Assembly (NCBI GenBank): GCA_002337145.1
Contig: DDFK01000002.1
Location: forward strand, 1,364,868-1,428,867
Direction: 5' to 3'
Origin: Chitinophagaceae bacterium UBA1930
Lineage (GTDB): Bacteria; Bacteroidota; Bacteroidia; Chitinophagales; Chitinophagaceae
DNA: 64,000 nucleotides
Positions 58,661 through 64,000 of this stretch are shown here, piece by piece (the stretch's first letter is position 1; each line of letters opens with the position of its first letter). The notes beneath the pieces were generated by a model, which did not search any database, was not told the origin of the DNA, and saw only the letters and a program-made list of their open reading frames with translations. The translations under genes were made by a program, and so were the position numbers.

Positions 58661-61052
58661 AGTCAATCCATTTGACAGGACTGCATTGACAGATTACAGA
58701 CAATTAGCTGGCAGAACAGATGAATTTCGCAGAATACGTTTCGTATTAAGAAATTCTGCGAAAAGTAAGAGTCGAATAAAAAGTATCTTAATAACTGGTG
58801 AAAGAGGGGTAGGCAAGACAAGTATTCTGAATTTAACGGAATCGGAATGTGAAATCAATAACTTAATTCCTGTTCGAATTGATTTAACAGAATTAAACTC
58901 TGTGAACTCTTGTGATTTTTTCTGGCATTTTTTTAGTCAAGCTATAAATAAATTGTTTTCTCTAGGCCTTTTTAGTGGAAAGAACGGGGCAATCGATTTA
59001 ATGATTCAAAAAATTCTAAACTCAAATGGTATCGAAGACCAAGCTAATTGGGTTTTTCACACGCCTATTTTAAGAAGAAATTTTCTAAATAATAGAAATT
59101 CAAATTTTGAATTTCATTTGTTTATTGAAGATTTAAAGTTAATGCGAAAAGAAATATGTGATTCGGATGGAACGAAATATAACGAACACACTAAAATTCT
59201 ATTTCTTGTAGATGAAGTGCAACATATTTATTCAAGTAAAGAAATTATCGAACAATTGAGATTTGTTTTGCAAAGTGCAGAATTAGCAACAGGATTTGTA
59301 TTTGCGGGTGATTCGAGTTATAAGACATCGCAATGGGAATCTGTTTTTGGAGGTTCTTATAGGGACTTTGAAATTATTAGTCTTAATTATTTCAATGATG
59401 TAGAATCTGTTGGCGACTATTTTAAAAAATCTCTTACTTCTGTAAATTGGACGGAAAAAGAAATAGAAGAAACTCTTTTTTATAGATTTAAATTGGCATG
59501 TCGGCAGATATTTCAACTCACTTCCGGCAAGCCAGCATGGATAAATACTATAGCTTCTAAAATGTTTGAAAGGTGTATGTCTGGTGAGGTTAAACTAATG
59601 AAATTCGACAAGCCTGCCCAAATGGATGTCAAAAGAATATTAGAAGACAGTGGGGAGCTTGATATGGCTCAATTACAATTTATTGAACATCTGCAACGTA
59701 AATATGTAAAATGGTTATCTGAAATTTTTGCTTCAGAATTACATACATTTAGACAGGTTTACTTATTTGCTAAATTTAAATTGTCAGATGATAATTTTTT
59801 AAGTGAAAAGCAGTTTGAAGATTTTTGTAAACAGTTGATTACTCATAAAATTATAAATGTTATCTCTGAAGATAAACAAACAAATATTGTAGGGTTTAGT
59901 CCAAGTAATTCGACAAAAGAATTTTTAGATCAAAACTACTATGCATTCGATTTAAAATCCGATACTATAAAGCAATGGCTCCAAATTAGTTCTGATGGAA
60001 TTTATCAATTTAGATTTGAATACCCATCAAGAAGGTTTATGGGATATATTAATGATGTTCTTGTAACAGAAATAGGCAATACAGCTCTAATAGAGCATAG
60101 TCCTACAATGGAAAATGATATTTTTAGATTGTTAGATGTTATTAAAAAAGTAAATAATCGCACATATGAAATAAGCGAAGAAACTTATGAAACTGTATTG
60201 GTTATTTTTAAAGCCTTTAAAAAAATTGAAAATTCAAGAGATAAGGAAATATTGTATATCGAATTTAAAAATCTCAAAAATGGTAAATCTCGATCTTGGA
60301 ATATATATAATTATAACGACAAGAATAAAATAATTTCATATAGAGAATCTCCATCAACTGTAAAAAAAATAAAAGATACAATCAAAAGTTATAATAATGA
60401 TTCTCACAATTATGAAATAGAAATAATTATAGATAAGTTGCCTCAGCCAGATTTGTCAGCTTTGCAATCTTTAATTATAGAGAGTGGAGATACTAGAAAA
60501 ATAGGCATTATTCTAGAGGATAAAATGGCTGATTTAGTTAGATTGTATATTAAAGAGTCGAATGTTGATTCATCATATGAAATTGCTAACTTTTTTTATA
60601 AACTCTTTAATGAGGGGCATGATCTAAGTCTTAGGTATTTAAATAATTCAGCGTATGTTTTTATTGAAAGAAATGAATTGGATAAAGCTCTTGATTTTCT
60701 AAATGAAGCTAACAGAAAAAATTCTATTTTCGATGTTGAAAATAATGATCTATCGGTAGTTGCACTAATTAAATATAATTTGGCAATTATATCTGTTATG
60801 CAAAATGAATATAGTAAAGCTCTTAACTTATTTAAACAAGTAGTTGCTTTTTGTGAAGCAAAAGAAATTACTGATGACCTTGCTGGCACTTTAAAAATAG
60901 TAGAAATAAGTAGTGAACAGAAAGTATGTATCAATGAAATTAAACACAACGATAAAAGTAATCCTAAAATAAAAATTAGCGAATTTTCTCAATTAAATAT
61001 TGAGAAACTATCTAATTTGTTTGAAACTAAGCCTATGCCTGATATTAATTAA
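58644..61052 (+). CDS. ORC/STAND-like AAA ATPase with TPR-like C-terminus
   Basis: An 802-residue protein. The N-terminus FEVNPFDRTALTDYRQLAGRTDEFRRI (5-31) is the ORC/AAA_16-type lead-in, then Walker A GERGVGKTS (52-60), Walker B ILFLVDE (185-191), a sensor-1-like FVFAGDS (218-224) and a SGKPAWINTIAS sensor-2 type segment (294-305). A winged-helix-like region (about 330-430) follows. Residues 440-640 are not recognised. TPR-like helices (about 655-765; NELDKALDFLNEANRK, NEYSKALNLFKQVVAFCE) end the protein. This is the layout of a signal-transducing STAND-type ATPase, likely sensing a cue and controlling the HEPN partner. It ends one base before the priA stop. AT-rich, so probably acquired. 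Confidence 0.78.
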   Translation: MDEKFEVNPFDRTALTDYRQLAGRTDEFRRIRFVLRNSAKSKSRIKSILITGERGVGKTSILNLTESECEINNLIPVRIDLTELNSVNSCDFFWHFFSQAINKLFSLGLFSGKNGAIDLMIQKILNSNGIEDQANWVFHTPILRRNFLNNRNSNFEFHLFIEDLKLMRKEICDSDGTKYNEHTKILFLVDEVQHIYSSKEIIEQLRFVLQSAELATGFVFAGDSSYKTSQWESVFGGSYRDFEIISLNYFNDVESVGDYFKKSLTSVNWTEKEIEETLFYRFKLACRQIFQLTSGKPAWINTIASKMFERCMSGEVKLMKFDKPAQMDVKRILEDSGELDMAQLQFIEHLQRKYVKWLSEIFASELHTFRQVYLFAKFKLSDDNFLSEKQFEDFCKQLITHKIINVISEDKQTNIVGFSPSNSTKEFLDQNYYAFDLKSDTIKQWLQISSDGIYQFRFEYPSRRFMGYINDVLVTEIGNTALIEHSPTMENDIFRLLDVIKKVNNRTYEISEETYETVLVIFKAFKKIENSRDKEILYIEFKNLKNGKSRSWNIYNYNDKNKIISYRESPSTVKKIKDTIKSYNNDSHNYEIEIIIDKLPQPDLSALQSLIIESGDTRKIGIILEDKMADLVRLYIKESNVDSSYEIANFFYKLFNEGHDLSLRYLNNSAYVFIERNELDKALDFLNEANRKNSIFDVENNDLSVVALIKYNLAIISVMQNEYSKALNLFKQVVAFCEAKEITDDLAGTLKIVEISSEQKVCINEIKHNDKSNPKIKISEFSQLNIEKLSNLFETKPMPDIN

Positions 61053-61053
61053 G

Positions 61054-63558
61054 TCATGTAGGATCCACATCTGCCAACACCGTCACCCCTCTATACAGCC
61101 TATTCGTTTGTATAATCACCGTTTGCTGTTGTATTTCCCTTTTGCATTGGTTAATGAGGTGGGCATCTTTGGGTAGCTTAATCAATATTTCCCATAGGTA
61201 CTGGTTGCGTATCCTGTCTACAATGGGTTGGGCGGGGCCGTTTAGGTAGGGGGCAAAATTTGTTTTTAGGCCCTGCATCATTATGTTGGCCGCTTCTTCG
61301 GCTATATGTTTTTCCTTGTGCTTAAAGGTAAGTGTTATGAGTCGGTAAAAAGGCGGGTAGTTGTATGCCTTGCGGCTTTCCAGTTCGTAGGCAAAAAGTT
61401 TTTTATAATCGTGCAGTTGCACAAAATTCAGTACGGGGTGGTGGGTGTTGCTTACCTGTATCAGCACTTTGCCATTGCCATGCTTGCGGCCAGCACGGCC
61501 GCTTACCTGCTCCATCAACTGAAAGGCACGTTCGTTAACCCTAAAGTCGGTAAAGTTTAAAATACCATCGGCATCTATAATACCAACAAGGTTCACATGT
61601 TCAAAGTCCAAACCCTTTACCACCATTTGTGTACCCACTAAAATATCTATGCGTTGCTGTTCAAACAGTTTAATGAGCGTGTCGTGGTCGTGCTTGCCTT
61701 TTACGGTATCGTAATCCATGCGGGCAATTTTGGCATCGGCAAACTGTTCGGTTAAAAGTTCCTCAATTTTTTCGGTACCGAAATTCTTCTGTATAAAGTT
61801 GTGGCTGCCACAGGCTGCACAGGTATTGATAACGGGGTAGGTGGTGCCGCAGTAATGGCAACTGAGTTTGTTTTTTGCTTTGTGGTAGGTAAGCGTTACA
61901 TCGCAATGGTTGCATTGCGGTATCCAGCCACAGGTATGGCAGATCATGTACGGACTGTAGCCACGCCTATTCTGAAAAAGTATCACCTGTTTTTTTTCTG
62001 CCAACGATGTTTCAATGGCCGTAATGAGTTGAGGCGTCAAAGCAATTTTTTCTTTGCTTTTGGTGGCAATTTTTTTCAGGTCAACCAGTTCTATCTGTGG
62101 CATGGCCACATCGCCATAGCGTTCGTTCAGTTCTACCAGTCCGTACTTGCTTTGTACAGCGTTGTAATAACTTTCTATACTGGGTGTGGCACTGCCGAGC
62201 AGCACTTTTGCGTTGAACAGCGATGCGTAGTACACGGCAGCATCACGGGCATGGTAGCGTGGTGCAGGTTCCTGTTGTTTGTAGCTGGCATCGTGTTCCT
62301 CATCGGCTATGATCAGCCCCAGGTCTTTAAAAGGAAGGAAGAGGGAGCTTCTGGCACCTACCACGGCTTTGGTTTCGCCGCTTTTTATTTTGTTCCATAT
62401 CTCTACCCGTTCGTTGGGGTTGAACTTGGAATGATAAATGGCAATATGTCCACCAAAATGTTTCTGCAGGCGGCGTATCACTTGTGCCGTCAATGCAATT
62501 TCGGGCAGCATGTACAGTACCTGCTTGCCCTGTTTAATGTATTGTTCAATCAAAGAAATATATACCTGTGTCTTTCCACTTGATGTAACACCATGCAATA
62601 GGCACACATTTTTATCGAGGAAATTTTTTTCTATTGCGTTTAATGCCGTTTGCTGTGCAGGTGATAACGTGAAATCTATTACCAGGTCTTTGGGTAGGGC
62701 TTTGATCCTGTCGGTGGCACGTTTTTCTGCAACGAGTATATTTTTTTCAATCAGGCCTTTTAATTGTGCTGCCGTTGCATTCGATTTTTTTAGCAGGCTT
62801 GGTTGCGTTACTTCGCCTTCTGTTTTTATCAGGTGCAGGTAGGAGAGCAGTAGTTCCATCTGTTTGGGTGCTTTGCTCCAGTTGTTGAGCAGGTCGGCCA
62901 GTTTGTCTTCGTTGTGGTATACAGGGTTAAGTGTTATATAGGTTTCTGTTTTTACCTTGTATTTGTCTTTCAGTTCTTCCCATACATAGCATACTTTTTT
63001 TTCAATCAGTTTTTTAATGATGGGGTATACATGGTTGGCATCCAGCAGTTGCTGCACTTCGCTTAAACGCAGTTCCTTTTTTACTTCCAGTGCCTGTGCC
63101 ACCAGAAACTCTTCATCGCTGAACATGCTGCCATCGTTCAAATCAAAATCCGTTTCCTCGTTCCATATCAGTATGCTTTCGCTGCTGAGCTTTAAATTGG
63201 ATGGAATGGCGGCCTGCATTACTTCGCCTTCGCTGCACATATAGTAGTTGGCTATCCATTGCCATAGCTGTAGCTGCGTAGTGTACACCAATGGCTCATC
63301 GTCCAGCACATTGATGATTTCTTTTGGTTGGAATGCAGGCGGCTTTTCGGTAAATATATTTTTGATGATGCCTGCATATTTTTTGTTGCGTAGCTGTACC
63401 TCTACCCGTATGCCGGGCTTGGCTGCCTGTTGCAGGTGTGGCGGTATGGCCCATGTGTAGATTGTTGGCAATGCCAAAGGAATGATGATTTCGGCATAAC
63501 ATGCCCCATCATTGACGGAAGAGAAGAGTTGTTCGGTATTTTTTTTTGTAGTTGACAA
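61054..63558 (-). CDS. priA: Primosomal protein N' (replication restart helicase)
   Basis: An 834-residue superfamily 2 helicase that recognises stalled forks and reloads the replisome. An N-terminal 3'-DNA-binding domain (about 20-120) precedes the helicase with Walker A GVTSSGKTQVY (323-333), DEEH (419-422) and SATPSIESYY. The zinc-binding insert has four Cys pairs (CHTCGW, CNHC, CHYCG, CAACG) as expected. Motifs V/VI include GTQMVVKGLDFEHV and QVSGRAGR. Length is normal for Bacteroidota. Its 3' end abuts the HEPN/ATPase island, on the opposite strand. Confidence 0.96.
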   Translation of the reverse strand: MSTTKKNTEQLFSSVNDGACYAEIIIPLALPTIYTWAIPPHLQQAAKPGIRVEVQLRNKKYAGIIKNIFTEKPPAFQPKEIINVLDDEPLVYTTQLQLWQWIANYYMCSEGEVMQAAIPSNLKLSSESILIWNEETDFDLNDGSMFSDEEFLVAQALEVKKELRLSEVQQLLDANHVYPIIKKLIEKKVCYVWEELKDKYKVKTETYITLNPVYHNEDKLADLLNNWSKAPKQMELLLSYLHLIKTEGEVTQPSLLKKSNATAAQLKGLIEKNILVAEKRATDRIKALPKDLVIDFTLSPAQQTALNAIEKNFLDKNVCLLHGVTSSGKTQVYISLIEQYIKQGKQVLYMLPEIALTAQVIRRLQKHFGGHIAIYHSKFNPNERVEIWNKIKSGETKAVVGARSSLFLPFKDLGLIIADEEHDASYKQQEPAPRYHARDAAVYYASLFNAKVLLGSATPSIESYYNAVQSKYGLVELNERYGDVAMPQIELVDLKKIATKSKEKIALTPQLITAIETSLAEKKQVILFQNRRGYSPYMICHTCGWIPQCNHCDVTLTYHKAKNKLSCHYCGTTYPVINTCAACGSHNFIQKNFGTEKIEELLTEQFADAKIARMDYDTVKGKHDHDTLIKLFEQQRIDILVGTQMVVKGLDFEHVNLVGIIDADGILNFTDFRVNERAFQLMEQVSGRAGRKHGNGKVLIQVSNTHHPVLNFVQLHDYKKLFAYELESRKAYNYPPFYRLITLTFKHKEKHIAEEAANIMMQGLKTNFAPYLNGPAQPIVDRIRNQYLWEILIKLPKDAHLINQCKREIQQQTVIIQTNRLYRGVTVLADVDPT

Positions 63559-63612
63559 AGTGTAGACGAAGATAATGGGGAAAGGGAAATTGTTAAACCA
63601 GAAGATAACGTA

Positions 63613-63726
63613 GGCTCAAGCCGCATGGCTTCGTACTTGCAACAGCACTCCACTTTTTTCAATTGAATCTTCGATTCAACCGAAGCGGCTGATGTACCTT
63701 ATGCAAGTACTGGTGTTTGGTGCGAT
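63613..63726. repeat. Structured repeat element, copy 2
   Basis: Both flanks match 18923-19066: AGGCTCAAGCCGCATGGCTT..GTACTTGCAACAGCACTC on the left and CCTTATGCAAGTACTGGTGT..GGTGCGA on the right (63697-63725). The centre is shorter and different, holding the hairpin TTGAATC-TTC-GATTCAA (63663-63679). Same end, new core is the pattern of a dispersed repeat with exchangeable insert, or of an RNA with a variable stem. It fills most of the 219-base gap between priA and the acyltransferase gene. Confidence 0.65.
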
Positions 63727-63777
63727 GTAGCGGGAACGGCATAACAGTTCTATCAGTGGCAATAAACTCCGCTATGA

Positions 63778-64000
63778 TCATCCCCCTTTAGGGGATAGGG
63801 GCGTATTGTATCTTCTCAACCCTTCTTCCATTACCTCATATACTTGCTGTTTCAGCATCGGCATGTCTTTCATGGTCAGCCCATCTACTTTTATTTCTTC
63901 TAGGTACACCACGCGGTTCTTTCCGGGTGTCAGTTCAAGCAAACCTTTGTAGTGCAAACGTTTTATCGTATCAACAAATAGCAAAGGCTTAATAGGTGTT
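63778..64000 (-). CDS. 1-acyl-glycerol-3-phosphate acyltransferase-like protein (partial, 5' end off window)
   Basis: The last 74 codons of a leftward gene that enters from the right edge; no start is visible and the frame stays open to 64000. The residues TPIKPLLFVDTIKRLHYKGLLELTPGKNRVVYLEEI and LTMKDMPMLKQQVYEVMEEGL are the C-terminal part of PlsC-type lysophospholipid acyltransferases, which acylate lyso-phosphatidate in phospholipid synthesis. The catalytic HX4D motif lies outside the window, so the call is from the tail only. Confidence 0.7.
   Translation of the reverse strand, partial: TPIKPLLFVDTIKRLHYKGLLELTPGKNRVVYLEEIKVDGLTMKDMPMLKQQVYEVMEEGLRRYNTPLSPKGG

Noticed and set aside
61801..62583. 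260-residue plus-strand frame antisense to priA
   Set aside because: Shadow of the conserved priA helicase and zinc-finger region, with no domain or ribosome-binding site of its own.
1..64000. tRNA, rRNA, insertion sequences, prophage genes
   Set aside because: No T-loop/CCA-type tRNA ends, no rRNA, no transposase, integrase or phage structural proteins were found on reading both strands.

Overview
The window reads as chromosomal DNA of a Bacteroidota bacterium, most likely in or near the Chitinophagaceae. This is inferred from gene content and promoter style; no marker gene such as 16S rRNA is present to settle it. Supporting signs are Bacteroidota-type -7 boxes (TAnnTTTG), a sigma/FecR pair, an OMP_b-brl-type outer membrane receptor, LpxK for lipid A, choice-of-anchor J lipoproteins, UbiD, YfhO and DUF3822 families, and a small SRP RNA. 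Apart from one visibly AT-rich island, base composition and codon use look fairly even. I found no rRNA, tRNA, transposase, phage structural gene or CRISPR array.

Layout. 1-9,000: two parallel ArsR/SRPBCC regulator modules. One is ArsR-SRPBCC-DoxX, the other ArsR-SRPBCC-VOC-GyrI-like, and both have promoter/operator regions of identical geometry. Between them lie a UbiD-type decarboxylase, a TonB-domain lipoprotein and a DEAD-box helicase. A decayed AraC-type HTH sits beside the second module. 9,000-18,800: a large secreted TPR/DUF3857/transglutaminase protein, then a tightly packed leftward operon DUF3822-rsmD-bioD-5-FTHF cyclo-ligase-lpxK-rnr. 19,100-30,900: a MATE exporter, an outer membrane receptor, DUF4240, SRP RNA, a transaldolase-like enzyme, AlkD-like repair protein, MtfA-like peptidase, YraN, ManA, a DUF6580 membrane protein, dipeptide epimerase, an orphan ECF sigma factor and a membrane DnaJ protein. 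31,100-40,400: SMC, DUF3592, PhzF, a YiiX-type hydrolase, two tandem lipoproteins and an acyl-CoA carboxylase beta subunit. 40,600-48,400: a surface-polysaccharide locus (three GT2 glycosyltransferases, a methyltransferase, a Wzx-like flippase, YfhO). 48,400-57,500: a queuosine-precursor transporter, an M20 amidohydrolase, a sigma-FecR-STN barrel trio, YtxH, SH3, PhnB-like VOC, DUF6717-like and HTH genes. 57,500-61,052: the AT-rich island. 61,054-64,000: priA and a partial PlsC-type acyltransferase.

The most interesting stretch is the island. A 283-residue protein with a Swt1-type HEPN domain (RNDIAH motif) overlaps by 17 bases the start of an 802-residue ORC/STAND-like AAA ATPase that carries C-terminal TPR-like helices. 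The pair is inserted between an HTH regulator and the 3' end of priA. It looks like a two-gene sensor ATPase plus HEPN RNase defence or toxin module, and I do not recognise it as a named system. Between it and the HTH gene is an array of six TGTGACA/TGTCACA heptamers, mostly at 15-bp steps. A related array precedes the first ArsR module and a weaker one precedes the second.

Other signals worth a look are a two-copy structured repeat (18,923 and 63,613), an RsmD whose catalytic motif reads GPPY instead of (D/N)PPY, and an STN-domain protein with a small barrel in the position where a TonB receptor normally follows sigma-FecR.
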